DNA of 64,000 bases from Lindgomyces ingoldianus (taxonomy: Eukaryota > Ascomycota > Dothideomycetes > Pleosporales > Lindgomycetaceae), in assembly GCF_010093535.1 (NCBI RefSeq), contig NW_022985211.1, positions 358,754 to 422,753 on the forward strand, in the 5' to 3' direction. Both the position numbers and the translations under genes were made by a program. Of the stretch, positions 1-13,197 are shown one piece after another. The notes under the pieces are model-generated. The model saw only the letters and a list, made by a program, of their open reading frames with translations, made no database searches and was not told where the DNA came from. Positions within the stretch are counted from its first letter, which is position 1. Each line of letters opens with the position of its first letter.

Positions 1-894
1 AGACAATAAATAACTACAGCGCTAGACAACCTTTACAAGCTAATTCTACAGCTAAATTATAGAGGCTAGGCAATAAAAAGAAGCAGGTGATTGTTAAGAC
101 TATACTTAAGCTATATGCGCAAGGAATTTCCCCTTAGATAGCATTTATAGCTAATATAGCTAATTCTTTGCGCGCTAAGCGTAATCTAGGCTATGTTTGC
201 ATAAACTAGCCTAGTATGTTTGTAAAGCGTTATTTAGAGCTTAAAGTAATGTTTAAGTGTAAGTATAACTATAAGAGAGCCTTTTATAAGAGTCCTAGAG
301 TAATTTAGAGCAGGTTTAGCCTTATAGAGAATATTAAAGCTAAGTATAGCATCTAGGATAATAACATGTATAACTTTAGTAAGATAAAGTTTATAATTAG
401 CTAAATATCTCTTAACTATACTTGCGCTTAAAACTTTACTTTAAGCTCTAAATAACGCTTTATAAATGTACTAGGCTAGTTTATGCAAACATAGCCTAGA
501 TTACGCTTAGCGCGCAAAGAATTAGCTATATTAGCTATAAATGCTATCTAAGAGGAAATTCCTTGCGCATATAGCTTAAGTATAGTCTTAATAATCACCT
601 ACTTCTTTTTATTACCTAGCCTTTGTAATTTAGCTGTAGAATTAGCTTATAAAGGTTGTCTAGCGCTGTAGTTATTTATTATTTTTTATAAAACCTTACA
701 CATAGCTATAGCACATTTCTTTAAAAGTTTTATGTTTTATTTAAAAGCTTAGAGTGTAAGCTGTATCTAACATTCTTTTAGCGCGTCTAAGTAGTGTTGT
801 AGGGAATGCATTAGTGTAGGAAGAGTGGTTTAGTAGGGTCTTGGCAAGAGTAAGCGACTTAGGTGTGTGAGCAACTCGCCCATGAAGTACGTTA
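1..894 (+). mobile_element. Fot1-derived foldback element, left end cut by window
   Basis: The first ~380 bases are the inverted copy of roughly 410-700, so the element folds on itself. The right end is the family A terminal inverted repeat and finishes with ACGT plus the TA target duplication at 893-894. The left arm holds the start of a Fot1/pogo-like transposase gene up to the segment matching the YNF-E-GF motif; the right arm is the same 5' region inverted. Three other copies here are about 1,104 bp, so roughly 210 bp lie outside the window. Stops throughout; non-autonomous. Confidence 0.85.
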
Positions 895-1270
895 ATATAG
901 TATAAAAAAAGTAATTACTTTTAAAAAACTTTATACATAACCTTTATTACTATATAAAGCTCTATATAAAAGCAGGCTAAACATAATGCTGCTAATAACA
1001 CTAAATATACTAGTATTACCTGCTCTTACACCTTAGCTAGCACTACACTAATTACTATACAAACAATACATGCCACCCTACCTAACGCCTGCTCCACAAC
1101 CTTAATTATACACACTACTGCCTATAGTAGTGTATACACTACTAATACTACTTATATAATCTATACTATATTATAACTTATATAAACTTTTACTTTAAAA
1201 AGAAACTGTTAAAAAAAACTTTTCTTAAATAAAATTATATAATTTTAAAAAGTATAAAAAAAATAATAAC
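895..1270. other. AT-rich spacer without recognisable gene
   Basis: Lies between a foldback element and a Fot1-like element. It has heavy TpA bias and no long frame. It may be a further 5' part of the copia element that resumes at 3127, but I could not align it to the intact copy at 51691-57870. Confidence 0.4.
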
Positions 1271-3126
1271 TAACATAGTCTACAAGCAAATGTTTAACAC
1301 AAGCAAGTGTTCTGTCCTACTACTAAATTTAACTTTAAAGACTATTAATTTAACAACATAAAAATATAACTACTATATAAAATAAACTACTATAAAATTA
1401 TTTAATATCCTTACATGTACAAGAGTTATGCCTAGGCTTATTGCAGCGCTTGCAGCGCTTGCAGCGCTGTACACGCGCTGCGCTGCTTTTAGCAGTTAAC
1501 TTTTTCTAAGGCATTTTGCTACCTCTTACTATACTAGTAAGCTTTTAAGTACTTAACTTAAAGCCTTAATAACTTATTAAAGTTTTTTTTTTCTAAATTT
1601 ACTTTTTTTTACACTGCTTACACTTTGTAGCTGCCTTACAAGCCCTCTTTAGAGTAGCTGCTTAATTATGCTATAGAATAGCAATATAAGCTATTTTAGT
1701 AGCGCTCTTACTTAGCTACTTTACTAGATTAAGCATAGTAAAAAAAATAAATTCTAATGCTTTTAAATTTAATTATATAGTAGAGTTAACTAAGCCTTAA
1801 CCTTATAAAAATTACTAGGTGTTTAAGCCTTCTAGGCAGTATTTAGTAGTAGAGTAGCTAGCTAATTAGGTAGCTGTATATTAAGCTTTAAGAGCACTAG
1901 CTTTAAGTTAAATAGGACTAGTCCTATAGCTCTAAAGCCTACGCAGATATTATTTATTATAATTAAGCAACTAAATGCTGCTTTAAAAGCTAGTAAAAAG
2001 GTTAGCTTATTAATATAGTTAATCTAGTAGCAGATTAACTAGCTAATCTTAGTACTGTACGCGCGCTTTAATAGTAAAAAGCAGCCAACATTAAGCAGCT
2101 ATAGAATATGTAACGCGTGTGCTAGCATATAGAGCGCTATAATACGCCTCTGCTTACAGAGCTTTAGAAATTTAATAAAGTAATAGCTTTTATAGCTATT
2201 AAAAATAAGCAGCTACTATAAGCTTACTAAGTAATTTTTTATATGTAGATTAAAGTGCTCTAGCTATGTAATTCTATGTTTGTTAGTTATCTAGCTGTTG
2301 TTGCTAACACTAATAGCCTAGTCCTTTAGTATATTCTTATCCTTATACTAGGCAGATAAGTAATGCTTGCCTTTAAAGATTATGTACAAAGGTATTGCCT
2401 ACTTATCTATGTTAATGCCTGTAATAACTGTCACTTATTTACAGTTACCTAGCTATATAGCCTTTAGCTAATTATGTCTATCTGTGCCTATAACAACTAT
2501 TTAGCTTAATATAACCCCTATCTAAAAGCCTATCTTATTAAAATTATATATGTCCTAATCTATAATGCTATACTTTAATTATGTAGCCTCTATAAGCTTA
2601 AACTACTTACTTATAATTACTAAATCTTTACATTTTACTTATTAGTAATTATATAGTTAGCTAAGGTAAGTTTTAACTGCTAGCGTACATGTAACAAAGT
2701 TAGATAGCTAGTTAATACCTGCTAGTAGAGCGCTGCGCTTAGTAAGAAGCTTGTTAGCTATCTCTTTTACAGCACCTAGAGTAGGCGCAAATCTTTAGGA
2801 ATCTAGATTAAGTATATGCTTAATAATTACCTTCTTTTCTAGCTTTATAAGCTTCTTGTTGTTAGCTGTACAGTTGCGTTGCATAGTTATCCCTGCGCGT
2901 TGTTAGCAGAGAGCTATTTAATTAACATTATAAAGTGCTGCAGCGCGCTTTTTAGTTAAAAACATGTCTTTATTAAGAGCTTAAATAGCTAGGTTAATTC
3001 TAGCCTCTTTTAAAGATAATTAATTGTATAGTTGTTAATGCATTATAGTTAGTAGTAGGTTGGCTGCGTTTTAGTGGTGGGGCGGAACACTCGCTTGTGT
3101 TGAACATTCGCTTGTGGACCATGTTA
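1271..3126 (-). mobile_element. Fot1/pogo-like DNA transposon, family B, RIP-degraded
   Basis: TA duplications stand at 1271-1272 and 3125-3126. Long imperfect terminal inverted repeats begin ACATAGTCTACAAGC on the left and end with GGACCATGT on the right, each including a word like AACACAAGCAAGTGTT. Size (~1.86 kb) and TA target fit Fot1-type members of the Tc1/mariner superfamily. The transposase is on the minus strand: it is collinear with the better readable family B copy at 47391-49205, which sits the other way round. No open frame survives; Gln codons have become TAA/TAG. Confidence 0.88.
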
Positions 3127-3235
3127 CATAAGTTATTTATATTACATTTTTATAAATAAAATAAAGATTTTTATTAATTTATGTTAATAGCTAGATATCT
3201 AAGAAACTTAGTATATAGACATCTTTCTAGATATT

Positions 3236-3432
3236 TGTGGAGGATAAAATAGCCTACCAGTAGCTGTTCAGAAGATCGGATGAAGTGACTCTGCTATCTA
3301 AGAGAGCTGAGGGCTCTCCTTATATACACCAAGCTTCGGAACATAATATCTCCAGATCCCGAGCTGCGTCCCAGGCTCTGAGCCCCAGTCCCAGGCTCTA
3401 AGCCCCAGCCAAGGCTCTTAGTATACGCGACA
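3236..3432 (+). mobile_element. Solo LTR, 197 bp, lightly mutated
   Basis: Starts TGTGGAGG and ends ACGCGACA, flanked by the 5-bp duplication ATATT (3231-3235 and 3433-3437), as expected for LTR integration. The interior keeps words such as CCCAGGCTCTGAGCCCCAG, partly repeated in tandem, unlike the TpA-rich copia DNA around it. Only one copy is seen in the window, so the parent element is unknown. Confidence 0.8.
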
Positions 3433-4105
3433 ATATTTTAAAAGGCTGTGTAAATATATACTATATGTATAACATAAGCCTTAGATATAACTAGAAGCAT
3501 TTATACAACACCTTAAGCAGTTATTTTAACACTAATGTAAACTATAGCTAGTACTAGACTAACTAAATAATAATAACTTTTATGTAATGCTAATAAAAAA
3601 ACTTTAATAACAGTTTATATAAAGTTTTTAAAATAATAATTAATAAGCTTATGCTTATATAAAAAGCACTAAAAATAAAATTTTAAAAAAATGTTTTACT
3701 ATACACTACTAGTATATAAGCTTATTAAAAATAACTAAAACTAAAACATGCTATGTTTACTATTAAGCTTTTATATAAAGCCTTATTTAGTAACTTATAA
3801 GCATTACTTTAAGTTAGTATAGACTAAAAGGTAAACTAATACCTTTAAGAACTGCCTAATGCATACTATATAAACTACTAATATAACTCTGCATAATAAG
3901 AAAGAAGCTTCTCTCTGTGTAAAAAAAGATAACATAAAAGATTTTTATTTAAGTTTAGGCTACAACCTAGAGACAACTACATGTAGATAAGAAAGTGCTT
4001 TATCTGCTATAAGAAAAAATGTTAGTTATTAAACTACTTTTATAATAACTATATATAAGTAAAAAACTAATACATTACTTTATATAAAAATTTTTATAAT
4101 AAAAC

Positions 4106-4182
4106 TGTTGCGTTTGCCAAAAGGTCAACCTCCTAGCTAGCACAGCAGAAGGATATATATAGACGAATAGCTGTACGCGACA
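4106..4182 (+). mobile_element. 77-bp LTR-like element, copy 1
   Basis: Begins TGTTGCG and ends TACGCGACA, with the perfect 5-bp duplication AAAAC on both sides (4101-4105, 4183-4187). It contains a TATA-like GGATATATATAG and the word CAGCAGAAGG. Two further copies (22946-23023 and 61379-61454) have different 5-bp duplications, so these are true insertions rather than a shared flank. It is far shorter than ordinary fungal LTRs. It could be a solo LTR of a minimal retroelement or another short element using 5-bp duplications. Confidence 0.85.
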
Positions 4183-4424
4183 AAAACTTTATTATATAAA
4201 GCTATTATCTTATACATCTAAAACTTTAAAAGTTACTCGAAAGAAAAAAATAATTTGCATAATATAAAGAAAATAAAATAAAAGAGTAAAGATGCTAAAA
4301 AAACTATTAACTACTTTACCTCTACTACTTACTTATACTATGTAATAAAAAAAACATCTACAGCATTAAACCTAAAAAGTATGCTAAGTAGTTTATTCTT
4401 AATAACTAATACTATATAGTATAC

Positions 4425-5012
4425 TGTTACAATCCTTGCTTCGTGGAAGCACTCGGGTCAATGATGTTCCTAGTGGGGTAGGACGGGTAGTAGGGGCCAA
4501 CGGTAGGGTGTACAGTCCTACGTAAAGGCTATTAGGTTAATAGAGCGGGGTAGAGTGACTAGATTATAGTTTGCCCCTAAGCAGCAGTATAGTAGCTAGG
4601 TTAAACAGTCCTGTTAGACAGAGTTAGAGGTATATATAGTGCAAATATACAAATAGTATTACAGCTCTTTAGAAAGCTAGAATGCTACTTAGTCTATATA
4701 AAAAATAAACTAAACATTAAACACACTTTTTAAAGGTTGTTTAAAGTTAGAACTATATACATATTAAAAAGTGCTAAGAACAAGTTAGGTAAGTTTTTTA
4801 AGTTAGCCTACGCTGCTAACTTGCTTAACTTGCTTAGCTTATTAGGACTTGCGGCCTGCTGCCTCTACTAGATGACGCAGTCCTCTATAACCGCAGGCAG
4901 CTGCGCCGCTTCCATACCTTCTGATTAGTCCATAAGCGAACCCTGCCCCAACCTAGCTGGATTGTGGAGAACCTGTGGTGGAGTTACGTCGGTCCAACCA
5001 TAGACTGTAACA
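4425..5012 (+). mobile_element. Solo LTR, 588 bp (family shared with 31223 and 60089)
   Basis: Begins TGTTACAATCC and ends GACTGTAACA; 5-bp duplication TATAC at 4420-4424 and 5013-5017. A TATA-like GAGGTATATATAG near the middle fits LTR promoter layout and gives the plus direction. Both ends keep GC-rich words while the middle is TpA-rich, so mutation is uneven. Related copies are at 60089-60709 (plus) and 31223-31856 (minus). Confidence 0.88.
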
Positions 5013-5330
5013 TATACTAAAGCAAACTATAGAATATAGGCGTAGTAAAAATTTCTACTATTAGTAAGTTCTAGCTTAAGGTGTATATATAAAAGAACTT
5101 ATATATAGAAATTAATTAAACACGTAGCTAAATAAATATTAACTTTAAAAGCTAGACACTAAAAAGATTAATTAGTACTATATAAATCTAGAACCTAATT
5201 AGTCTAGTTACATACTATAATTTAAAAACTTTAATACTATTTTTACTATTACTAGTAAATGCTAACTAACTTAAGGCATACTTTAACAACATTTTAAATA
5301 TTATTATATAAAAAGATAAAACTACTGTCT

Positions 5331-5648
5331 TGTTACAATTGTGCACGAGTAAGGTTATAGAGCTTCACAGAGGTCTAGTTTAATTACTATGTAAGGTATT
5401 ATAGTAGGTACAAGACGTTGTGTAAGGAATAGAAAGGTTTAGAAGGAAATTAGTAATTAAATACTTAGCTTAAAAGTCTAAGCACTTTAGGTATAAATTA
5501 AGCCTATTTTAGGTTTAGTTAGTATTAAAGCAGTTTATACTTAAGTTTATGTCTATGTTATGTTGTGTTTATGTTAGACATGCACTAATAATACTCTAGT
5601 ACACATCTAATATAGTTATGTCTAGGATCTAGAGAGAATACTGTGACA
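5331..5648 (-). repeat. Left (3') LTR of gypsy-1
   Basis: 318 bp, same length as its partner at 10674. Starts TGTTACAATTGTGC and ends ATACTGTGACA. The less mutated LTR of gypsy-2 (37326) starts TGTCACG, so the undamaged ends were probably TGTCACG...CGTGACA. Confidence 0.9.
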
Positions 5649-8600
5649 GTACCCCCCCCTTATTAGAAAGGGAATCCTTTACATTAGTAGTTCTAGCATT
5701 AGGTTGTCTTTATTAGGGTACAGGTTTAGTTTAGATAGGTATTAGGCGTAGAATTAGGTTACTACAGAGTTCTTTTATAGGGCTTTTATAGGTTTCTATA
5801 ATAGTTTATTGTATCTAGTCTATTTTATAAGGTATTTATAAATATGTTTTTTCTTATTAAACTAGATTTATTTAACATCTTCTACAACAGATTCTAGTTT
5901 ATTATTTATAATAATAGGTTTAGGTAGCAGGTTTAGCTGTCTAGGTAGATAGTTAGATTTAGAGGCTGCTTAGCGCAGCAACAATACGTGGAACACAGGG
6001 TGTATCTTTATGCTGTTAGGTAGGATTAATTAGTAAGCATGCAATAAGACTATATAGGCTACTATAAAGGGGCTAAAGTTCTTCTAATTAAGTTTTTTTA
6101 ATTATTAGTTTATTTAGATATTTCTAGTGTCTAGCTAGACCTTCTTGCTAGCTGCATACGCAAGGGCAAAAGTTTAAGATTAGTTTATATACTCTTATTA
6201 AAAAGCTTAAGCCTATGTAAGCTTTTTATAAACATATTTAGATATATTTTAGATCTTATTAATAAGTCTATTTATGTCTATTACTTATATAAATTAATAA
6301 GTTAGTTAAGGAGTATTTAAAAGTAGTTTAAATTTTATTTAAAGGTAGTATTTATAGTTTACTAAAAACAGAGATACTTGTGTTAATTTAAATGTTATGT
6401 TATTAGCTTTAAACTATACTGTAGCTAACTATTTTACCTAGTTATTCTACTAGTAGTTTATGTACGCTTATAGAACTTATTTTATTATAGTGTTTATGTT
6501 CTTAGTCTAGCTATTAGTCTCTAGGTAAAAAGCTGTAGATAAATAGAGGATAATTTAGAGCTATTTATAAAGTTTGTTCTAGAAGGCTAAGACAAACTGT
6601 GTACCTCTATCTAATATAATTATGTTAGGCATGCTATAGTAAACTTATATGTATTAGTAGAATAACTAGGCTATATTAGAGGCAGTTATAGAGAAATATA
6701 GTATTAGGTGTTAATACTTAGTTAAGTAATTAACAACTACTATAATATTTATGTACCCTTTAGATAAAGGTAGGTCTATAATAAAATTAATTAATATATC
6801 TTTCTAAGCTTATTTAGAGATTAAGAGTAGTTTAAGTAGGCTATTATACCTTTTTAAAAGGCTTTTACTTTACAGTAAGTATAGCAACATAATACATATT
6901 AGCGTACAGTATAGAACATGCAGGGCTAGTAGTACTCTCTTTATAGTAGGTTAAGAGTCTTTCCTCTACCTAAGTGTCTTTTAACAAGTAAGTTATGTAT
7001 AATTTAGAGTAGTTTAATTTTTAGTTTGTTAAAATTAAAGATTATAAGTTAGTTATAGTAATATAGCTTACTATTTTAGTTTTTATAGTTAGCTAGTGTT
7101 ACCTTTTTTAACTAACTAGCGCTGTTTTAGAGCAGGTTTAAAGTTTCTTAGATAAATTTATTATTTAGATACTTATTAGTAATAATTTAATTAATTATCT
7201 AATCTGTTTTATTTAAGTTAAGGTCTAAAAATAGCTTAAGTTAAAGTAAAGTTTAGTGTTAAGCTTTTTACACTTCTTTCTAAGTAAAGATGTTTTAGGA
7301 TTACTTTATAAGAGCATCTAGTTTCCCTCTGTTTTAACTAGGATAATAAGTAATCTTAAAATTAAAATAAAATAAGTATTTAAACTAACAAGCTTATTAG
7401 TAGCTAAGTTATTTTATAGTTATAAAGTACTATAAGTTTTTATAGTTAGATAAAACCTATATTAGATGCGCTGTACCTTTTAGTTTAGGTTGCTATTGTT
7501 TAAAGTAGTGTACTATAGTAAGCAATTTCTTGTTATAGATTTTATAATTACTTTTTATAAGACTTATTTTTTTAAAAAGTATATAATAAGCCTAATAGTC
7601 CTGTCTAGCTTAGTCTAGAAGAGAACTCCTGCTACTACATAGTCTAAAGTATTAGCTTTTATAAGTATTAGTAGTTTAAAGTTAAAGTAGTAGAGTATTA
7701 AAGCTTTAATAAAGGCTTTCTTTAGCTAGTTAAAGGACTATTAGTAATTTAAGTTAAAGTTAAATTAAATTTTTTTTTTAGTAAGTATAATTATAGGGCT
7801 TACTTACTGCAAGAAGTTATTAATAAATTATTAGTAAAAGTTAGTAAATTTTATAAAGGCTTAAACATCTTTTATATCTTTTAGGTATTGCTAATCTAGT
7901 ATAGTCTAAACCTTAATAGGGTCTATTTAGATGCTATTTATAAAGATTACATATTCTAAATATGTAACCTTTAATTAGTAGAACTTACATTTGTCTATGT
8001 TAAGTTACAGACCTGCTTCTTCTATAGCTTTTAGCACTAGGTGTATATGCTATTTATACTCTAAAAGGCTATTACTATAGATTAGAATATTATTAATATA
8101 CATAGTACAGAACACATCTAGGTAGAGTTAAAGTAAGTTATTTATAAAATGTTAAAAAGTACTAGGCGCGTTAGCTAAGCTAAAGGGCATTACTAAGTAC
8201 TTAAATAGTTTATATTAGGTCTAAAACACTGTTAGCTACTTATTACTCTTTACTATCTTTACTTTATTAAAGGTAGTAATAATATCTAACTTTATAAAAT
8301 ACTTTACTTTATTTAGTTAGCTTAGAGTTTCCTATAAAAAAGAAATTAAGTATTAGTTTTTAATAGTAATAGCATTTAGTCCTTAGTAGTTAACATAAAA
8401 TTAAAGCCTACCTCTAGGTTTCTTTATAAATAGTATAAGTAACACTACTAGTAAGAAGCTAGCTTAAATAAACTCTTTTTTAGGTTCTTATTAAAGTATT
8501 TTTAAAGCACTTTTAATTTATTTAGTAACATTTTATATAGTAGTTTATAACTAGGTTATTTGCTAGGCTTAAAAGTTATTTAGTAATTATATAAGTGTTA

Positions 8601-10673
8601 TATTAAAAGCTTATTAAACTTATTTTAAAAAAAGACATATAATAAGTTATAGTAGTCTTAAAAGACTATTGTTCTTAAGTTAGTATGTTTTTAGAAAGCT
8701 AAAGTTTAGTCTATATTAGAAATTATAACTACATAGATTTTATAATCTAGTTATTAAGCTAGAGTTATAAATAAAGCAGGTTCTATATAGCAAATGTCTA
8801 TTTACTATTTAAGTCCTAGTTTATGTTTAAATTAAGTAGGTAAAAAATTTTTAAAAGCTTTCTTTTCTTTAAGTTTAAGTAGTTATTAAATTATTTTATA
8901 TAGCTTATCTTAGTAAAAGGCCTAGCTTATTAGCCTTACTTAGGTAGTTCTTTTCTAAGTTATTAAAAAGTAGGTCTAGAGACCTTTTATATTAAGTGCT
9001 ACTTAAGTGTTGTTTAGGTGTAAGTGTAAGCATATATTTTAGCATTAAAAAGAGTTAAAGTTTAGGACTTACTTTTAGTAATTAAAGGCAACTTTATGCT
9101 AATACAGCTATAGTTGTTCTAAGATTAAGTTATAACATTTTATGTTTATTACATAAAGTTTAATCTGCTTCTTATAGTGTTAGTAAGTAATTATAATAGT
9201 TATAGTATAAGAGATAGAACTTTTTTTAAGTTATTTTTTATTAAATCTAGTTAAGTAAATTATTTAGGTAAGTAGTATTAATTAAAAATTTAGTTTATGC
9301 ACTAGTTCTTTATTAATATAACTTATACTATTTACTTCTAAGTTAATAAAAGCTTATATTAAAGCTAATATAGTTTTTTATTATAAATATATAGAAATAT
9401 TAACTTAGTACTTTTAGTTATTAGTAAGAGACTTAGCTTATAAGTTAGCAAAGATCTAGTGTTAAATTAGTCCTAAAAGGCAACTTAGCCCTAGGACAAG
9501 CCTTTTTACAGGCTTCTACTGCTATAGCTGCAGCTACATTAAAAGTAGCAAAAAAAATTAGGGCTTAAATATAAGTTAAAGCTCTTATAAAAATAAGATT
9601 AAAATAGTAAAGATTTTTAATAAGTGCTAGTAGCGCTACTTATATAGACTTAAAAAAAAGAAATAAAGTAGTTTTAAAAGATATAACTATATTTACTATA
9701 CTTAAAGCATTAACTTTTTTTTTTATAATCTTTACACTTTTTAAAACTAACTAGAGTATAATTTAAATTAATTTTTATTACATTAAAGTCTTTATTTATA
9801 ACTGCGCTAGTTTAGGGGTGTATTAGAGCTTGTATAAGGAGGAACCTTATGTTATTATTATAGGTAGCAATTAGGTTTACATACGCGTTAAGGTTATTTA
9901 AAAAGGGTTCTCCTACTATAGCGCGTTACAGTTTAGTTAAGAGAGAGTTATATAAGGCTATAATTAGACCTATCTTATTTAGGCCTATATTAAATGCAAG
10001 TTAGCAGAATTTAGTAAAGTGTAAAGTAAAGCTTTTTTTTTTTTATTATAAGGTGTTTAGGTAACTTAGGGCTATTAACTTTTTATTTAAGTCTTTATAA
10101 GTTACTTATAAGAACACTATAAATTAATCTAAGTTAATAATATCTTTATTTATTAGTAAGTTAATTAAGGCTATTATATTATAGTTAAGTTAAAAGTAAG
10201 CATATAGTAACTAGAAGTGTTTAAAAGAAAATTAGTCTATGTTTTCTTTAAGTTTATATTAAAGCTTATGTAGAAAGAAAGGTAGGTCTTTTTATTTTCT
10301 ATTAAATAGTAAAGGATTAGAGAGTTAGTTAGATTTTATTACTAAGTTAGAAAAGTTACAGGTTATAAGCAGTGTTAGGTAGGAAAAAGTTAAGCTATCT
10401 TTAGACTTTTAAGTAAGCTTTAAGGCTAGTAAGTTCTTAGTTTCTACTACTATAACAGAAGTTAAGGTAGAAATAAACTACTTAATAATATAAAGCTGTT
10501 TTTTAAAGTCCTTTTAAAAAGCTTTAAAGCTTATAATATAGCAGCTTTTTTATAAAGTAAGCGCTTTTTAAAAAGCTTTTTAGCTTACTTTAATAGCTTA
10601 GAGTTATGCAAGTACTAAGCTTATTAGATTAGATTTAAAGGCTATTCTTAGCTAAGTTTTTAACATAACATAA

Positions 10674-10991
10674 TGTTATAATTATGCATAAGTAAGGTTA
10701 TAGAGCTTTACAGAGGTCTAGTTTAATTACTATGTAAAGTATTATAGTAAGTACAAAATGTTATGTAAAAAATAAAAAGGTTTAAAAAGAAATTAGTAAT
10801 TAAATACTTAGCTTAGAAGTCTAAGCGCTTTAGGTATAAATTAAGCCTGTTTTAAGTTTAGTTAGTGTTAAAGCAGTTTATGCTTAAGTTTATGTCTGTG
10901 TTATGTTGTGTTTGTGTTAGACGTGCACTAATAATACTCTAGTACGCGTCTAATATGGTTATGTCTGGGATCCGGGGAGGATACCGTGACA
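10674..10991 (-). repeat. Right (5') LTR of gypsy-1
   Basis: 318 bp; starts TGTTATAATTATGC and ends ATACCGTGACA. The two LTRs differ mainly by C/T and G/A changes, so their divergence reflects RIP and cannot be used as a clock. Confidence 0.9.
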
Positions 10992-11326
10992 TGTCTTTAT
11001 TATATAAAAATAAGAACACCTTTTTTTTAATGTTAACTTAGTAAAAAAAAATTTATATTCTTTTTTACTAAATTAAAACTTTACTGCCTTTACTTCTAAT
11101 TTAGACACCTTTATATAAAAAGACTTTAGAAGATGCTAACTAGCGCTAGCTATAACATTAATGCTATAGTGTTAGAAAAGATTAAGAAGTTTTACTACTT
11201 TTACTAATTATATAACTAAGCCTTATAAAGATTTAAGCTTATAATTAAAAATAATACTTACTTTAACTATAAAGTTATTATTAATGTTATATAAATGAAT
11301 AATAAAAATGTTCTATATATTATTAA

Positions 11327-13197
11327 TAACGTACTTCATAGGCGAGTTGCTTACACACCCGAGTCGCTTACTTTTGCCAAGACCCCACCCTAACAAACTC
11401 TATTATAGCCTATAACAACCCGCTCTAGCACTATATAGTATAGTACAGCCTAGAATATTATTTAGATACTACTTCTACTTCTTACTTACATGTTTACGTG
11501 TTATGCCTAGTCTAATTACACTATCTGCAGCGCCTTTAGGATAGCTTACCTACTTTAGCTTACACCTGCTTCTTTGCCTTCTTTCTATTACTGCGCGCTT
11601 TAAACTTCTTTAGAGCTGTTAAGTGTAAGCTTATTTAAATTATTAAGGTTTTTTCTACTTTAATCTACTTTTTTTTTATGTAATTTATGTTGCGTAGCAG
11701 CCTTATTAGCTGCTTAAAGCTTAGTAATTTCCTGTTACACTAACACTAGCTTATGCGTAATTATTACTACCTTTTTTAAAACTTTTTTAAACGCCTTAAC
11801 TATAAAAGTTAGTAAACTATTTATATGCTTCTAAATTTTTATCTTTATAAGCATTAATTATAACCTAAGTTTTAGAGTATTACTTAGAGTTTACAACTAC
11901 TAGAGCTTGTTATATATAGGTAGTAGTAGTAATAGAGTGCGTAACTTTACATTAAGGCCTATTATAACCTATTATAGGTTAAAAGGAACTAATCTAGCGC
12001 CTTAGAACCTTTCTTAGATATTACTAAAAGTAATTATAGTATTATAGGCTGCTTTAAAGCATAGCAGGAACTTTATTTTTATAATATAAGTAATCTAGTT
12101 GCGCATAAGGTTTTTAGCTTAGCACCTATACACCTTTTTTAAAAAAGCAAAACAACCTACATTAAGTAGCTATAAAAGGTGTAATAAGTAAAAAAGCATA
12201 TAAATAGTAATAATCTTATTATCTTTATAGTATTACTAGAAATAAAGCAAGTTATAGCTTTTATAGCTATTAATAACTAGCAGACAGTAGCTGCTAACAG
12301 TACGCTTCTTTATATGCGCGCTAAAGTGCTTTAACTAGTCTAGACTAAGCTAATTAGTAGTCTAGCTGCGCTTAGAAATTATAATAACTTAATTTTAAAG
12401 TAGATTTTTCTTTTTATACTAGTTTAAAAAGTAGTTGCTACCCTAAAAGATAATAAAAAGTAGAATAGCCTACTCTTTAGCATTAATGCTCTAGATAGCT
12501 GTTGTCTACTCCTAGTTGCCTAGCTAAACTACTTTTAGCTATTTTTATCTCTCTAAACCTATAACAACTGCTCTAGTAGATATCTAGCCTATTATAAACT
12601 TTATTTTATTAAAGTTGTACATGTTATTATCCTAAATGCTATACTTAGCTTTAATATTCTCTATAAGGTTAAACTAGCTTTAAATTACTATAAGATTCTC
12701 ATAAAAAGCTTTTTTATAGTTATACTTACACTTAAACTTTACTTTAAGCTTTAAGTAACACTTAATAAACATATTAAGCTAGTTTATGCTAATATAGCCT
12801 ATATTATGCTTAGCGTGTAAAGAATTAGCTATATTAGCTACAGCTGCTAGCTAGAGGGGAAATCCTTACGCATCTAGCTTAAGTATGTGCTAAATAATTA
12901 CCTGCTCCTTGTTATTATTTAGCTTTTATAAGTTAGCTATATAATTAGCTTAGAAAAGTTATCTAGCGTGTTAGTTACTTATTATCTTTTAAAAGACTCT
13001 ATAGATAGCTGTAGCACATTAGTTAGAAAGTGTTATGTTTTATTTAAAAGCTTAAAGTGTAAGCTACATCTAACATTCTTTTAACATGTTTAAGTAGTGT
13101 TATTAGGAATGCATTAGTGTAGGAAGGGTAGTGTAGTAGAGTCTTAGCAAAAGTAAGCAACTTAGGTGTGTAAGCAACTCGCCTATGAAGTACGTTA
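11327..13197 (-). mobile_element. Fot1/pogo-like transposon, family A, full length (1.87 kb)
   Basis: TA duplications at both ends; terminal repeats begin ACGTACTTCATAGGCGAGTT and are inverted at the right end. The transposase is on the minus strand and shows the Fot1 order: a Tc5/CENP-B type helix-turn-helix matching H-I-L-K-L-D-A-x-G-F-P near the N terminus, the YNF-x-x-x-GF catalytic segment, then a DDE domain and a C-terminal Cys/His knuckle read in the left fifth. All Gln/Trp positions tend to be stops. It sits inside copia-1 between integrase-coding pieces. Confidence 0.9.

Larger units (their letters stand above)
5331..10991 (-). mobile_element. Complete Ty3/gypsy retrotransposon, RIP-degraded (gypsy-1)
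   Basis: 5,661 bp with two 318-bp LTRs (5331-5648, 10674-10991) and 5-bp duplication TGTCT (5326-5330, 10992-10996). A pyrimidine run (ACCCCCCCCTTA) just inside the left LTR is the complement of a polypurine tract, so the element reads on the minus strand. The reverse complement around 7900-8300 gives a gypsy reverse transcriptase: a YFIKLDII-like start, then YLVMPFSLANAPSTF, then YINN at 8100-8089 where active enzymes have YLDD; D to N is what RIP of GAC produces. Stops occur everywhere. The copy at 37326-43144 has exactly the same length after removing its own insert. Confidence 0.93.

Noticed and set aside
5331..10991. Dating gypsy-1 from LTR divergence
   Set aside because: Differences between the LTRs are dominated by RIP transitions, so they do not measure time.
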